Assembly (NCBI GenBank): GCA_019459055.1
Contig: JAIBEI010000032.1
Coordinates: 1 to 64,000, forward strand
DNA: 64,000 nt
Direction of reading: 5' to 3'
From: Thiobacillus sp.
GTDB taxonomy: Bacteria; Pseudomonadota; Gammaproteobacteria; Burkholderiales; Thiobacillaceae
A program made the translations under genes and the position numbers. Shown piece by piece: positions 30,112 to 46,220 of the stretch (the stretch's first letter is position 1; every line of letters begins with the position of its first letter). The notes below the pieces were generated by a model that searched no databases, was not told where the DNA came from, and was given only the letters and a program-made list of their open reading frames with translations.

Positions 30112-30774
30112 TTAACGGGTGGATGATTTGAGCAGCACGATGACGGCGCCTGCGCCGCCATCGACGGTGCGTGCCTGGCAGAAGGCGAGGACGTCCTCGC
30201 GCTGGGTGAGCCAGTGGCGCACCTTGTTCTTCAGCACCGGCAGGCGGTTTTTCGAGCCGTGGCCCTTGCCGTGGATGATGCGCACGCAGCGCCGGTCGTC
30301 CTTCATGCAGCGGTTGAGGAAGGCGGCCAGAGCGACGCGTGCTTCGTCGCCGGTGTGGCCGTGGAGGTCGAGTTCGCCCTGGATGACCCAGCCGCCGCGC
30401 CGCAGTTTCCTGAGCGCTGCGGCCGGCACGCCGGGACGCGAGAAAACCAGCTCCTCGCCGGTGGAGAGCGCGGCTTCCCAGTCCCACGGGTCGGACAGCG
30501 CATCGACCAGGACTTGTTGCTCGTCGCGCAGGCGCTGGCGGGCAATCGGCTTGGGGCGTGGACGCGTGCGCTCCACGCGGCTGGACGGCGGAAGGGGAAC
30601 GACATCGGCGACGGCGCGACGAAACAGCATCGTGCCGTCTTCAGGAATCCTGGGCTTATGCGGCGCCTGGTGAAGCGAGGCCGGCGCCGCGGCCTGCTCG
30701 CGCAGCACGCGGCGCATGCGGGCCAGCGCCTCGAATGAGGCGGGGGCGAGCGCACTGCCGCGGGCGCGCTTCAT
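30112..30774 (-). CDS. Smr/MutS2-type endonuclease domain protein
   Basis: ELDLHGHTGDEARVAL and VRIIHGKGHGSKNRLPVLKNKVRHWL. Confidence 0.9.
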   Translation of the reverse strand: MKRARGSALAPASFEALARMRRVLREQAAAPASLHQAPHKPRIPEDGTMLFRRAVADVVPLPPSSRVERTRPRPKPIARQRLRDEQQVLVDALSDPWDWEAALSTGEELVFSRPGVPAAALRKLRRGGWVIQGELDLHGHTGDEARVALAAFLNRCMKDDRRCVRIIHGKGHGSKNRLPVLKNKVRHWLTQREDVLAFCQARTVDGGAGAVIVLLKSSTR

Positions 30775-30803
30775 GCCGGATCACCGTCTGGCCCGGGCTG
30801 CGC

Positions 30804-34140
<3,337 letters not shown>

Positions 34141-34144
<4 letters not shown>

Positions 34145-34842
34145 GGTTTTACGCATTGATACCCGCGGCCGGGACCGGCACGCGCATGGGTGGCGAGATG
34201 CCCAAGCAATATATGCCGCTCAACTCGATCCCGTTGATCGCACACGCCCTCATCGCCCTGGCGCGCGAACCCCGCATTTCGAAGCTGTTCGTCGTGCTCT
34301 CACCCAATGACGCGTGGTGGGACGGCTACGAATGGGCCGGCTGGGAAGACCGTCTGCAGGTGCTGCGCTGCGGCGGCGCCACCCGCGCCGAAACGGTGTT
34401 GAACGGGCTGGAGGCCATGGCGACACAGTGCGCAGCGGACGACTGGGTGCTGGTGCACGACGCCGCGCGGCCGTGCCTGCCGGCAGAGTCCTTGAGCCTG
34501 TTGCTCGACGAGGTGGCGGATGATGCCGTCGGCGGCCTGCTCGCGGTCCCGGTGGCCGACACCCTGAAACGTGCCTCTGCCGACGGGGCGTCGGGGGCGC
34601 GGGCCGAGGCCACCGTGCCGCGCGCCGGCCTGTGGCAGGCGCAGACTCCGCAAATGTTTCGCCATGGAAAATTGAGCGAAGCCTTGCGCGCGGCCGGCAG
34701 TGACATGACCGACGAAGCGTCCGCCATCGAACAACTCGGCCTGCAACCGCGCCTGGTTGAATCGGACAGCCGCAACCTCAAAGTCACCTATCCGCAGGAT
34801 CTGCGCCTGGCGAGCCTCATCCTGGAGCATCTGAATGACTGA
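34141..34842 (+). CDS. ispD: 2-C-methyl-D-erythritol 4-phosphate cytidylyltransferase
   Basis: [32 protein letters not shown]; adjacent to ispF. Confidence 0.95.
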
Positions 34843-35317
34843 ACTCCGAATCGGCCATGGCTTCGACGTGCATGCTTTCGCCGCCGGCCGCAAGCTCATC
34901 ATCGGCGGCGTCGACATTCCCCACGACCTCGGGCTGGCCGGACATTCGGACGCCGACGTGCTGCTGCACGCGATCTGCGATGCGTTGCTGGGCGCGGCCG
35001 GGCTGGGCGACATCGGGCGGCATTTCCCGGATAACGACGCCGCGTTCGCCGGCATCGACAGCCGCATCCTGCTGCGCCGGGTGGCCGAACAGCTGAAGTC
35101 GCGCGGCTGGCGCGTCGGCAACGTCGACGCCACCCTCATCGCGCAGTCGCCGAAAATGGCGCCGCACATCGCGCGGATGACTGCGCACATCGCGGATGAC
35201 CTCGGCGTTTCCATCGAGCATGTCAACGTCAAGGCCACCACCACTGAAAAACTCGGCTTCACCGGGCGCGGCGAGGGCATCGCGGCGGAAGCGGTGTGCC
35301 TGATCGCGCGTGACTAA
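34835..35317 (+). CDS. ispF: 2-C-methyl-D-erythritol 2,4-cyclodiphosphate synthase
   Basis: [42 protein letters not shown]. Confidence 0.96.
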   Translation: MTELRIGHGFDVHAFAAGRKLIIGGVDIPHDLGLAGHSDADVLLHAICDALLGAAGLGDIGRHFPDNDAAFAGIDSRILLRRVAEQLKSRGWRVGNVDATLIAQSPKMAPHIARMTAHIADDLGVSIEHVNVKATTTEKLGFTGRGEGIAAEAVCLIARD

Positions 35318-35867
35318 GGCAAGCTCGACAGAGTCCGGCGCGGCCGATCCCGACACGTTGCGGCTGTTCTTCGCGCTGTGGCCGGACGAGACCACCCGCC
35401 ACGCGCTCGACCGCACCGGCAAGTGGCTGCATCAGCACTGGGGCGGCCGCCGCATGCGCGCGGAGACCCTGCACATCACCCTGGCTTTTCTCGGCAGCAC
35501 GCCTGCGGATCAACTGGATGCCCTGACTGCCTGCGCCGACACGGTCCGCACCGACGCGTTCGAACTGGTCCTCGACCAGGCCGGCTACTGGCGCCACAAC
35601 CGCATCGGCTGGCTGGGGGCGAGCCAGACGCCGCCGCCCTATGTCGAGCTGGTCGGTGCGCTGAATGCCGCCCTGCGGGAAGCCGGCTATTGCGTCGATG
35701 CCCGACCGCATGTGCCGCATGTCACCCTGCTGCGCAATTCCGTCGGCGGCGCGGTGCCGGAATGCGAACCGGTGCACTGGCCGATCAGGGATTTCGTGCT
35801 GGTGGTCTCGCGCCGCGAGTCCGACGGCATGCATTACGACGTGATTCGGCGCTGGCCGCTGGCATGA
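35310..35867 (+). CDS. thpR: RNA 2',3'-cyclic phosphodiesterase (2H family)
   Basis: Two HxTL motifs: LHITLAFLG and PHVTLLRN. Confidence 0.88.
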   Translation: MTKASSTESGAADPDTLRLFFALWPDETTRHALDRTGKWLHQHWGGRRMRAETLHITLAFLGSTPADQLDALTACADTVRTDAFELVLDQAGYWRHNRIGWLGASQTPPPYVELVGALNAALREAGYCVDARPHVPHVTLLRNSVGGAVPECEPVHWPIRDFVLVVSRRESDGMHYDVIRRWPLA

Positions 35868-35929
35868 AGCCTGCCTGCACGATAATCTTGCGGCTTTCTC
35901 AAATCGCACGACGCTGATCGTGCCTCGAC

Positions 35930-37399
35930 ATGCCGGAATTCAGTCAAGACCTCAACGCGCTGATCGATGCGCGCTTCCCGATTCTGGTCAGTGAAACGCA
36001 TGAGGAATCGCGTCTGCTCGCGCGTGTGCGGGAAATCTGCACGGCGCGGGAGGTTCCGCTGTTTGTCTGGAGTCTTGCGGACGGCCTCAAACGCAGCACG
36101 GAAACGACTGCGATCTATAACACCACTGAATTGACCGATGCGCTGAAGCATGTCGATGCGACGCCGCAGAACGGGCTCTATGTGTTTCTGGACGCCCATC
36201 CGTTTCTCGCCAATCCGCTGAATGTGCGACTGGTGCGCGAAATCGCCTTCGATCATTACCGCCGCGACCGCACGCTGCTGTTCGTCAGCCCGGGACTGGA
36301 CCTGCCGCCCGAGCTTGCCCGCATGTCGGCGCGGCTTGCCATGCCGGGCATCACGGCGGACCGCGTGCGCAGCCTGTTGAAAGAGGAACTCGACCGCTGG
36401 CAGCGCGACACGCGGCGCAGTCTGCGCATCGACCGCGACATCCTGCCGCTGCTGGTGCATCAACTCGCCGGACTGGGCGAAGACGAAGCGCAACGTCTGA
36501 TTCGCCAGGCCATCAACGTGGACGGCGAACTCAACCTCGGCGATGTCAAACGCATTGCGCGATTCAAGCAGGACCAGAAGGCGAGCGCGCTTGAAATGGA
36601 ATTGCCCGACGTCACGCTGGACGATGTCGGCGGATTCGGGCGCCTCAAGACCTGGGTCGGCCAGCGGCAGGCGGTGTTCCAGAACCCGGCGCTGGCCCCC
36701 GGGCTGCCGGCCCCCAAGGGGATCCTGCTGCTCGGGGTGCAGGGGGCGGGCAAAAGCCTGGTCGCCAAGGCGGTCGCCGGAAGCTGGAAAGTGCCGCTGT
36801 TGCGGCTGGATTTCGCCGCCCTCTACAACAAATACATCGGCGAAACTGAAAAGAACCTGCGGCAGGCGCTGGACGAGGCGGCACGCATGGCGCCGTGCCT
36901 GCTGTGGATGGACGAAATCGAGAAGGGGCTCTCTGCGGGCGATGCCGACGACGGCGTTTCCCAGCGCATCCTCGGTACCTTGCTGACCTGGATGAGCGAG
37001 CGCGACAGCCCGGTGTTCGTCGTCGCCACCGCCAACGACATCAGCAAGCTGCCGCCGGAACTGCTGCGCAAGGGCCGTTTCGACGAACTCTTCTTCGTCG
37101 ACCTGCCGACCGCGCCGGTGCGCGAGATCATTTTCGGATTGCACCTGAAAAAGCGCGGCCTCGATCCGGCCGGATTCCAGACGGCACGCCTGAGCGAACT
37201 CAGCGAAGGCTATTCGGGCGCGGAAATCGAACAGGCCATCGTTGCGTCGCAGTATGCCGCGCTGGCGGAAGGCGGGGCGCTGACGCACACGCACATTGAG
37301 CGCGAACTCGCCCAAACACGCCCGCTGTCCGTGATCCGTGCCGAAGACTTCGAACGCCTGCGCGCCTGGGCGAGCCAGCGTTGCGTGATGGTGGACTGA
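35930..37399 (+). CDS. AAA family ATPase (Ycf46-like)
   Basis: GILLLGVQGAGKSLVAKAVAGSWKVPLLRLD, LLWMDEIEKGLS, VVATANDISKLPPELLRKGRFDELFFVDLP. Confidence 0.88.
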   Translation: MPEFSQDLNALIDARFPILVSETHEESRLLARVREICTAREVPLFVWSLADGLKRSTETTAIYNTTELTDALKHVDATPQNGLYVFLDAHPFLANPLNVRLVREIAFDHYRRDRTLLFVSPGLDLPPELARMSARLAMPGITADRVRSLLKEELDRWQRDTRRSLRIDRDILPLLVHQLAGLGEDEAQRLIRQAINVDGELNLGDVKRIARFKQDQKASALEMELPDVTLDDVGGFGRLKTWVGQRQAVFQNPALAPGLPAPKGILLLGVQGAGKSLVAKAVAGSWKVPLLRLDFAALYNKYIGETEKNLRQALDEAARMAPCLLWMDEIEKGLSAGDADDGVSQRILGTLLTWMSERDSPVFVVATANDISKLPPELLRKGRFDELFFVDLPTAPVREIIFGLHLKKRGLDPAGFQTARLSELSEGYSGAEIEQAIVASQYAALAEGGALTHTHIERELAQTRPLSVIRAEDFERLRAWASQRCVMVD

Positions 37400-37483
37400 A
37401 GCGGGGTCGACCGAAATTTCCTGCTCGACGCGGTTTTTCTCTCGACAGGAGCAAGGCGTTTCGGTTATGATCCGCCCCGCATT

Positions 37484-37560
37484 AGGCGCGTAGCTCAGCT
37501 GGTTAGAGCACCACCTTGACATGGTGGGGGTCGATGGTTCGAGTCCATTCGCGCCTACCA
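37484..37560 (+). tRNA. tRNA-Val (GAC)
   Basis: 7-bp acceptor AGGCGCG/CGCGCCT, anticodon loop TTGACAT between CCACC/GGTGG, TTCGAGT arm, encoded CCA. Confidence 0.95.
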
Positions 37561-37703
37561 ATATTTGAAGGGTCGGGATGACCCGTTTTAGTGGGGTTCG
37601 CCCCGTGGAGCTTGTGAAATGTCAGCGCGAACTAGTTGGCTTGTCACTCGATAAACCCGGCGCATCGCTGTTCGCAGAGTCTCTGCAATCTTCCTGTAGT
37701 ACC

Positions 37704-37732
37704 CAAAAGCGCGGTCGGTCCGCGCTTTTTTT
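37704..37732 (+). terminator. Rho-independent terminator between tRNA-Val and thrS
   Basis: aaagcgcgg-tcggt-ccgcgcttt then a T8 run, ending about 20 nt before the thrS ATG. Confidence 0.8.
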
Positions 37733-37751
37733 TGTTTCTGGAGTTTGAATC

Positions 37752-39659
37752 ATGGTCAACGTCACGCTTCCCGATGGCTCCGTCCGGCAGTTCGAAGCTC
37801 CGGTCACGGTCGCGCAGGTCGCATCCAGTATCGGTGCCGGGCTGGCCAAGGCGGCGCTCGCCGGACGGGTCGACGGCAAACTGGTCGACACCAGCCATCT
37901 GATCGACGCCGATGCGCAACTGTCCATCGTCACCGACCGCGATGCCGACGGACTCGACATGATTCGCCATTCCACCGCGCACCTGCTGGCCGCTGCGGTG
38001 AAATCGCTGTTCCCCGACGCACAGGTGACCATCGGGCCGGTGATCGAGGATGGCTTCTTTTACGATTTTGCGTACAAGCGCCCGTTCACGCCGGAAGACC
38101 TGGCGGCCATCGAGAAAAAAATGGCCGAGCTGGCCAAGCGGGACATTCCGGTCGAGCGCAGCGTGATGCCGCGCGACGAGGCGGTGACCTTCTTCAAGAA
38201 CATGGGCGAGCTCTACAAGGCCGAGATCATCGCGTCGATCCCGAGCAACGAGGACATCTCGCTGTATCGCGAGGGCGACTTCATCGATCTGTGCCGCGGC
38301 CCGCACGTGCCGTCGACCGGCAAGCTCAAGCACTTCAAGCTGATGAAGCTGGCCGGCGCCTACTGGCGCGGCGATTCGAAGAACGAGATGCTGCAGCGCG
38401 TGTACGGCACGGCATGGGCGAAGAAGGAAGACCTCGAAGCCTATCTGTACCGACTTGAGGAGGCCGAAAAACGAGACCACCGCCGGCTTGCCAAACAACT
38501 CGACCTGCTGCACATGCAGGACGAAGCGCCGGGCATGGTGTTCTGGCACCCCAAGGGCTGGATCGTGTGGCAGCAGATCGAGCAGTACATGCGGCAGAAA
38601 TTCGTCGAGTACGGCTACCAGGAAGTGCGCACCCCGGCGGTGATGGACCGCAGCATGTGGGAGAAGTCCGGCCACTGGGAAAACTACCGCGACAACATGT
38701 TCACCACGTCCTCGGAAAACCGCGACTACGCGGTCAAGCCGATGAACTGCCCGGGGCACGTGCAGATCTTCAACAGCGGCTTGCATTCCTACCGCGACCT
38801 GCCGTTGCGCCTGGCCGAGTTCGGCTCGTGCCACCGCAACGAGCCGTCGGGCGCGCTGCACGGCATCATGCGGGTGCGCGGCTTCACCCAGGACGATGCG
38901 CACATTTTCTGCACCGAGGACCAGGTCGAGCAGGAAGTCGCCGACTTCATCGTCATGCTGCAGAAGACCTACGCCGACTTCGGCTTCGACGACGTGCTGG
39001 TCAAACTGTCGACCCGTCCGGACAAGCGGGTCGGCTCGGACGAATCCTGGGACAAGGCCGAAGCGGCACTGGCGGCGGCGCTCGACAAGAGCAAGCTGGC
39101 CTACGACCTGCAGCCGGGCGAGGGTGCGTTCTACGGCCCCAAGGTCGAGTTCACCCTGAAAGACACGCTTCACCGGCTGTGGCAGTGCGGCACCATCCAG
39201 CTCGATTTCAACCTGCCGGTGCGCCTCGACGCCGAATTCGTCGACGAGGACAACAGCCGCAAGACCCCGGTGATGCTGCACCGCGCCATTCTCGGGTCGA
39301 TGGAGCGCTTCATCGGCATCCTGATCGAGCACCATGCCGGAAACTTCCCGTTGTGGCTGGCGCCGGTGCAGGTGATGGTGATGAATATCAGCGAGCGTCA
39401 GGCCGAATATGCGCAAAAAGTCACCCAGGCGCTGCGCGAAGCAGGCATTCGTGCGGTGTCGGACTTGAGTAATAACAAGATTACTTATAAAATCCGCGAA
39501 CATAGCTTGCAAAAGCTGCCTTATCAGGTGGTGGTCGGCGACAAGGAAATGGAGACCGGGTTGGTTTCCGTCCGTGCCCGCGGCAACCAGGACCTGGGGC
39601 AGCTCAGTTTGGATGACTTGATGGCGCGCCTGAAAGCGGAAACGCTGGCGCGCCAGTAA
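37752..39659 (+). CDS. thrS: Threonine-tRNA ligase
   Basis: TGS domain start ([24 protein letters not shown]), [12 protein letters not shown], class II synthetase motifs; upstream of infC. Confidence 0.97.
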   Translation: MVNVTLPDGSVRQFEAPVTVAQVASSIGAGLAKAALAGRVDGKLVDTSHLIDADAQLSIVTDRDADGLDMIRHSTAHLLAAAVKSLFPDAQVTIGPVIEDGFFYDFAYKRPFTPEDLAAIEKKMAELAKRDIPVERSVMPRDEAVTFFKNMGELYKAEIIASIPSNEDISLYREGDFIDLCRGPHVPSTGKLKHFKLMKLAGAYWRGDSKNEMLQRVYGTAWAKKEDLEAYLYRLEEAEKRDHRRLAKQLDLLHMQDEAPGMVFWHPKGWIVWQQIEQYMRQKFVEYGYQEVRTPAVMDRSMWEKSGHWENYRDNMFTTSSENRDYAVKPMNCPGHVQIFNSGLHSYRDLPLRLAEFGSCHRNEPSGALHGIMRVRGFTQDDAHIFCTEDQVEQEVADFIVMLQKTYADFGFDDVLVKLSTRPDKRVGSDESWDKAEAALAAALDKSKLAYDLQPGEGAFYGPKVEFTLKDTLHRLWQCGTIQLDFNLPVRLDAEFVDEDNSRKTPVMLHRAILGSMERFIGILIEHHAGNFPLWLAPVQVMVMNISERQAEYAQKVTQALREAGIRAVSDLSNNKITYKIREHSLQKLPYQVVVGDKEMETGLVSVRARGNQDLGQLSLDDLMARLKAETLARQ

Positions 39660-39779
39660 TAGCGGTCAAACAAGGCGTAGGGACCTCCTATAGTAGGGTT
39701 GGTTCCGCGCCTTCTTTATTTATGGTTTGACCTTTCTGCCTCGGCGCGCAGCGTCAGGTTTTTATTTGGAGAACTACTC

Positions 39780-40304
<525 letters not shown>

Positions 40305-40424
40305 GTTTCGAGACCGGCGTTTCTCAGCCCGAGAGGGTGAAAACGCCACAATACGTGCAGTCGGGTTGGTGAAGCATTCCACGTCGTGGAGTCACCTGGC
40401 CGCATGAGATAAAAAGGAAGCATC

Positions 40425-40622
40425 ATGCCTAAGATGAAGACCAAGAGCGGCGCCAAGAAGCGGTTCCGCGCACTGGGCGGCGGCGGGTTCAAGCGTTCGC
40501 ACGCGTTCATGCGTCACATTCTCACCAAGAAGAGCACCAAGCGTAAGCGCCAGTTGCGCGGCATGGAAACTGTTGGTGCCAGCGACCACAAGTCGGTTGC
40601 TCGCATGTTGCCCTACGCATAA
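40425..40622 (+). CDS. rpmI: 50S ribosomal protein L35
   Basis: [46 protein letters not shown]. Confidence 0.98.
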   Translation: MPKMKTKSGAKKRFRALGGGGFKRSHAFMRHILTKKSTKRKRQLRGMETVGASDHKSVARMLPYA

Positions 40623-40634
40623 AGGAGAAAGACC

Positions 40635-40994
40635 ATGCCACGCGTCAAACGGGGTGTAACCGCCCGAGCCAGTCACAAGAAAGTCCTCGACGCCGCCAAA
40701 GGCTATCGCGGCCGTCGCAAGAACGTATTCCGCGTCGCCAATGAAGCGGTGATGAAGGCCGGTCAGTATCAGTACCGCGACCGTCGTCAGCGCAAGCGCC
40801 AGTTCCGCAGGCTGTGGATTGCCCGTATCAACGCCGCCGCGCGTCAGTACGGCCTGACCTACAGCGTGTTCATGAACGGCATGAGCCGCGCCGAGATCGG
40901 GATCGACCGCAAGGTGCTGTCCGATATCGCGATTTTTGACAAGGATGCCTTTGCCAAGATCGTCGATCAGGTCAAGGCCAAGCTGGCGGCGTAA
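40635..40994 (+). CDS. rplT: 50S ribosomal protein L20
   Basis: [62 protein letters not shown]. Confidence 0.98.
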   Translation: MPRVKRGVTARASHKKVLDAAKGYRGRRKNVFRVANEAVMKAGQYQYRDRRQRKRQFRRLWIARINAAARQYGLTYSVFMNGMSRAEIGIDRKVLSDIAIFDKDAFAKIVDQVKAKLAA

Positions 40995-41010
40995 GCCGTC
41001 AAACCGCCAC

Positions 41011-41036
41011 AAAAAAAGGCCGCAAGGCCTTTTTTT
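41011..41036 (+). terminator. Rho-independent terminator after rplT
   Basis: aaaaaaaggc-cgcaa-ggccttttttt. Confidence 0.8.
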
Positions 41037-41056
41037 GTTGGTATTGTTCAAACGAG

Positions 41057-41167
41057 TTTATCCGCGAAGGCCGCGAAGAAGCGCGAAGGGAAAAAACCAG
41101 CTGAGGCATCGATCGGGCTTCGGTCGTTTCGTTTTTCTTTGTGAACTTCGCGTCCTTCGCGGATAAA
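41057..41167. repeat. Inverted repeat upstream of pheS
   Basis: 22-bp arms 41057-41078 and 41146-41167 with one mismatch. Confidence 0.85.
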
Positions 41168-41174
41168 TTCCTGA

Positions 41175-42209
<1,035 letters not shown>

Positions 42210-42225
42210 TTAGAGCGAAATCATC

Positions 42226-44571
42226 ATGCAATTTCCAGAATCCTGGCTGCGCAGCCTCGTCAATCCCGCGCTCGATACCGCCCAACTGGCCCATGCCCTG
42301 ACCATGGCGGGACTGGAAGTGGAGGCGCTGGCGCCCGCCGCGCCAGCCTTCAGCAACGTGGTGGTGGCCGAAATCCTGTCGGCGGAAAAACATCCCGACG
42401 CCGATCGCCTGCGCGTGTGCCAGGTCGATGTCGGCGAAGCGGCGCCGGTCACCATCGTGTGCGGTGCGCCCAACGCGGCGGCGGGGCTCAAGGTGCCGTG
42501 CGCCCGGCCTGGCGCAGAGCTGCCCGGGATCGAGATCAAGGTCGCCAAAGTGCGCGGCGTCGAGTCCTTCGGCATGCTGTGCTCGACCAAAGAGCTGGGC
42601 CTGGAAGGGGCGGCGGATGGCTTGATGGTGCTGCCTGCCGACGCGCCGGTGGGCGAGGATCTCCGCAGCTGGCTCAATCTGAACGACACCCTCATCACCC
42701 TGAAGCTCACGCCCAACCGCGCGGACTGCCTGTCGCTGCAAGGCCTGGCGCGCGAGGTTGGCGCGATCACCGGTGCCGAGGTGCGGTTGCCGCAGATCGT
42801 CGAAGTCGCCCCGAGCATCCAGGATGCGATGCCGGTGCAGGTGATGGCAAGCGAGGCCTGCCCGCGCTATCTGGCGCGCATGGTGCGCGGCATCGACGCG
42901 CAGGCCGCGACGCCGCGCTGGATGGCGCAACGGCTTGAGCGCAGCGGCATCCGACCGCTGCTGGCACCGATCGACATCACCAACTACGTGCTGCTCGAAC
43001 TCGGCCAGCCGATGCATGCCTTCGCGCTGTCGCGCCTCCATGGCACCATCGAGGTGCGACTGGCCCGCGCGGGAGAAACACTCAAACTGCTGGATGGCCA
43101 GGTCATCGAACTCGCCCCCGATATGCTGGTGATCGCCGATGCCGGCGGGCCGGTGGCGCTGGCCGGGATCATGGGCGGGCAGCCGACCAGCGTGGAGCGC
43201 TTCAGCGTCGACGTCATGCTGGAGGCCGCGTTCTTCGCGCCGGCGGCGATTGCCGGCCGCGCCCGGCGCCTGGGCTTGTCGACCGATTCGTCGCATCGCT
43301 TCGAGCGCGGCGTCGATTTCGGCGCCACCCGGGAGGCGATGGAACGCGCGACGCAGTTGCTGCTCGACATCTGCGGCGGCCAGCCCGGGCCGATCACCGA
43401 GGCGGTCGCCGAGTTGCCCCGGCGTGCGCCGATCACCCTGCGGCTGCCGCGCCTGACGCGCGTGGCCGGCATCGAACTCGATGCCGACCAGGTGGCGCGC
43501 GACCTCGCTGCGATCGGCGCGGAGGTCGAACGCCAGGATGACCGCCTCGTCGTCACGCCGCCGAGCTTCCGTTTCGACCTCGCGATCGAGGAAGACCTGA
43601 TCGAAGAGGCGGTGCGCCTGTTCGGCTATGACAACATTCCGGCGCAGCCGCCGGCGGCGCCCTCGCGCATGCTGCCGCAGGACGAAACGGTGCTGGCCGA
43701 CGATACCCTGCGCCAGATGATGGTCGACCTCGACTACCAGGAAGTCATCACCTACAGCTTTGTCGACCCGGCATGGGAGGCGGCGTTCGACGCCGGCGCC
43801 CGCCCGCTGTTGCTCGCCAACCCGATCGCCAGCCAGTTGTCGGCAATGCGAACCACCCTGTGGGGCGGCCTGATCGAAACCCTGCGCCACAACCTCAACC
43901 GCCAGCAGGCGCGGGTGCGGATTTTCGAACTGGGACGGGTGTACGTGTCGCTTGCCGGGCAGCCGATGAGGCTGGGCGGCCTGATCTATGGCGACGCGCT
44001 TCCCGAGCAGTGGGGCGCGCCGTCGCGCCGCGTCGATTTCTTCGATCTCAAGGGCGACCTGGAACGACTGTTCGGTCATGCGCTGGATGCCCGCAGCGGT
44101 GTGCATCCCGCCCTCCATCCGGGGCAGTGTGCCGAACTGTGGGCCGATGGCCGGTCCATCGGCTGGATCGGCTCGCTGCACCCGCGTCTGGTGCAGGCGT
44201 TCGACCTGCCGGCCACACCGGTGCTGTTCGAACTCGACAGCCTGGTGCTTGCCCGACGCAGCCTGCCGCGGTATGCCACGTTGTCCCGCTTCCCGCAGAT
44301 GCAGCGCGATCTGGCGTTCGTGCTGGACGTTCATACGCCAGCCGGCGAGCTTCTGGCTGCGCTGCGCGAGGCCGCGGCTGACCGGGTGCGCTCGATCGAG
44401 GTGTTCGACGATTACCGCGGAAAGGGTATGACAGAAAACCAAAAAAGCCTTGCCATACGGGTAGTTATGCAAGATACTGAACGCACATTGACGGATCAGG
44501 AAGTGGACGATGCCGTGCAAAAACTGGTCGATGCCGCGCTTCGTCAGTGCAATGCCCCCTTGCGGGTGTAG
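42226..44571 (+). CDS. pheT: Phenylalanine-tRNA ligase beta subunit
   Basis: MQFPESWLRSLVNPALDTAQLAHALTMAGLEVEAL, EMR-like HPDADRLRVCQVDVG, B3/B4 and FDX-ACB domains; follows pheS. Confidence 0.97.
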   Translation: MQFPESWLRSLVNPALDTAQLAHALTMAGLEVEALAPAAPAFSNVVVAEILSAEKHPDADRLRVCQVDVGEAAPVTIVCGAPNAAAGLKVPCARPGAELPGIEIKVAKVRGVESFGMLCSTKELGLEGAADGLMVLPADAPVGEDLRSWLNLNDTLITLKLTPNRADCLSLQGLAREVGAITGAEVRLPQIVEVAPSIQDAMPVQVMASEACPRYLARMVRGIDAQAATPRWMAQRLERSGIRPLLAPIDITNYVLLELGQPMHAFALSRLHGTIEVRLARAGETLKLLDGQVIELAPDMLVIADAGGPVALAGIMGGQPTSVERFSVDVMLEAAFFAPAAIAGRARRLGLSTDSSHRFERGVDFGATREAMERATQLLLDICGGQPGPITEAVAELPRRAPITLRLPRLTRVAGIELDADQVARDLAAIGAEVERQDDRLVVTPPSFRFDLAIEEDLIEEAVRLFGYDNIPAQPPAAPSRMLPQDETVLADDTLRQMMVDLDYQEVITYSFVDPAWEAAFDAGARPLLLANPIASQLSAMRTTLWGGLIETLRHNLNRQQARVRIFELGRVYVSLAGQPMRLGGLIYGDALPEQWGAPSRRVDFFDLKGDLERLFGHALDARSGVHPALHPGQCAELWADGRSIGWIGSLHPRLVQAFDLPATPVLFELDSLVLARRSLPRYATLSRFPQMQRDLAFVLDVHTPAGELLAALREAAADRVRSIEVFDDYRGKGMTENQKSLAIRVVMQDTERTLTDQEVDDAVQKLVDAALRQCNAPLRV

Positions 44572-44640
44572 CGTGAATTTTACTGGCGCGTGCGTGACGC
44601 GATTTTCCACCAGCCAACTCTGCAACAACGACCCACGACC

Positions 44641-44952
44641 ATGACCACCCTTACCAAAGCTGATCTGGCCGAACTTCTGTTCGAAAAAGTAGGTTTGAAC
44701 AAACGCGAGGCCAAGGACGTCGTCGAGTCGTTCTTCGACGAAATCCGTTTGTCGCTCGAAAAGGGCGACATCGTCAAGCTGTCCGGTTTCGGCAATTTTC
44801 AGTGCCGCGAGAAACCGCAGCGGCCCGGCCGCAACCCCAAAACCGGCGAAGAAATGCCGATTTCCGCGCGTCGCGTGGTGACCTTCCACGCCAGCCAGAA
44901 GCTCAAGTCCCAAGTCGAAGGCGCCAAAATTGGAACGCCCAGCGAGGAGTGA
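44641..44952 (+). CDS. ihfA: Integration host factor subunit alpha
   Basis: [89 protein letters not shown]. Confidence 0.96.
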   Translation: MTTLTKADLAELLFEKVGLNKREAKDVVESFFDEIRLSLEKGDIVKLSGFGNFQCREKPQRPGRNPKTGEEMPISARRVVTFHASQKLKSQVEGAKIGTPSEE

Positions 44953-45289
44953 ACTCCCGCCGATTCCGGCGAAACGCTATTTCACCATCGGTGAAGTGTC
45001 CGAACTGTGCGCCGTCAAGGCGCATGTGCTGCGTTACTGGGAACAGGAGTTCACCCAGTTGCACCCGGTCAAGCGGCGCGGGAACCGGCGTTACTACCAG
45101 CACCACGAGGTGCTGCTGATCCGCCGCATCCGGGAATTGCTGTACGAAGAGGGGTTCACCATCAGCGGCGCACGGCAACGCCTGGAGCACGATACCGAAA
45201 CCACACCCGATGCTGCGCCCGCTTCAAGTGCCCTGGATATTGGCAAACTGCGTACCGAAATCACCGCCATCCTGAAAATATTGGGCTGA
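44930..45289 (+). CDS. MerR family transcriptional regulator
   Basis: [67 protein letters not shown]; follows ihfA; TTG start. Confidence 0.92.
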   Translation: MERPARSELPPIPAKRYFTIGEVSELCAVKAHVLRYWEQEFTQLHPVKRRGNRRYYQHHEVLLIRRIRELLYEEGFTISGARQRLEHDTETTPDAAPASSALDIGKLRTEITAILKILG

Positions 45290-45335
45290 CCGGCTTCCGC
45301 CGGATGCCGCTCATCTGTTAGAATTACCGGCTTCA

Positions 45336-45413
<78 letters not shown>

Positions 45414-45428
45414 AAAAATCAAAGAGTC

Positions 45429-45455
45429 AGGGTCGGGTTACACCGGCCCTTTTTC
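45429..45455 (+). terminator. Terminator after tRNA-Pro
   Basis: agggtcgg-gttaca-ccggccct followed by ttttc. Confidence 0.6.
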
Positions 45456-45549
45456 TTTGGGGCGGCCGAAACCCTATTGTCGTTGCGGTATCTGCAATGT
45501 TCGGGTGAGGCACTATCATTTACTGTCTGTTCAATATCAGGAGAGAGTT

Positions 45550-46134
45550 ATGGAACACACTTTGCCCGCACTGCCTTTTGCCATGGATGCGCTCGCGCCG
45601 CACATGTCCCAGGAAACTTTTGAGTACCACTACGCCAAGCATCATCAGGCCTATGTGACCAACCTCAACAACCTGATCAAGGGTACCGACTTCGAGAGCA
45701 AATCGCTGGAGGACATCGTCAAGAGCGCCCCCGCCGGCGGCGTCTACAACAACGCCGCGCAGGTGTGGAACCACACCTTCTTCTGGAACTGCCTGTCACC
45801 CAATGGTGGCGGTGCTCCGTCCGGGGCGCTGGCCGACGCCATCAACAAGAAGTGGGGCTCGCTGGACGAGTTCAAGAAAGCCTTCCAGACCAGCGCTGTC
45901 GGCAACTTCGGTTCCGGCTGGACCTGGCTGGTGAAAAAGGCCGACGGCTCGGTCGACATCGTCAACATGGGCGCCGCCGGCACCCCGCTGACCACCGGCG
46001 ACAAAGCTCTGCTGTGCATCGACGTGTGGGAGCATGCCTACTACATCGACTACCGCAACCTGCGCCCCAAGTTCGTCGAGACCTTCCTTAACAGTCTGGT
46101 GAACTGGAAATTTGCCGAAGCGAATTTCGCGTAA
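45550..46134 (+). CDS. sodB: Superoxide dismutase (Fe type)
   Basis: MEHTLPALPFAMDALAPHMSQETFEYHYAKHHQAYVTNLNNLIKG; DVWEHAYYIDYRNLRPKFVE. Confidence 0.96.
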   Translation: MEHTLPALPFAMDALAPHMSQETFEYHYAKHHQAYVTNLNNLIKGTDFESKSLEDIVKSAPAGGVYNNAAQVWNHTFFWNCLSPNGGGAPSGALADAINKKWGSLDEFKKAFQTSAVGNFGSGWTWLVKKADGSVDIVNMGAAGTPLTTGDKALLCIDVWEHAYYIDYRNLRPKFVETFLNSLVNWKFAEANFA

Positions 46135-46189
46135 AGCAGTTTTTCCGAAGCGACTCGTCTGATCCGGCTTGCTGGCTGGGCGAATCAAT

Positions 46190-46220
46190 AAAACCGGGGC
46201 CTCGTGCCCCGGTTTTATTT
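46190..46220 (+). terminator. Rho-independent terminator after sodB
   Basis: aaaaccggggc-ctcgt-gccccggtttt palindrome between convergent genes. Confidence 0.8.

Noticed and set aside
37484-37560. tRNA-Val as an integration site for a genomic island
   Set aside because: No integrase nearby and no direct repeat of the tRNA 3' end found by eye; both flanks are core genes.
37644-39512. 622-aa minus-strand ORF opposite thrS
   Set aside because: Antisense shadow of ThrS with no recognisable domain.
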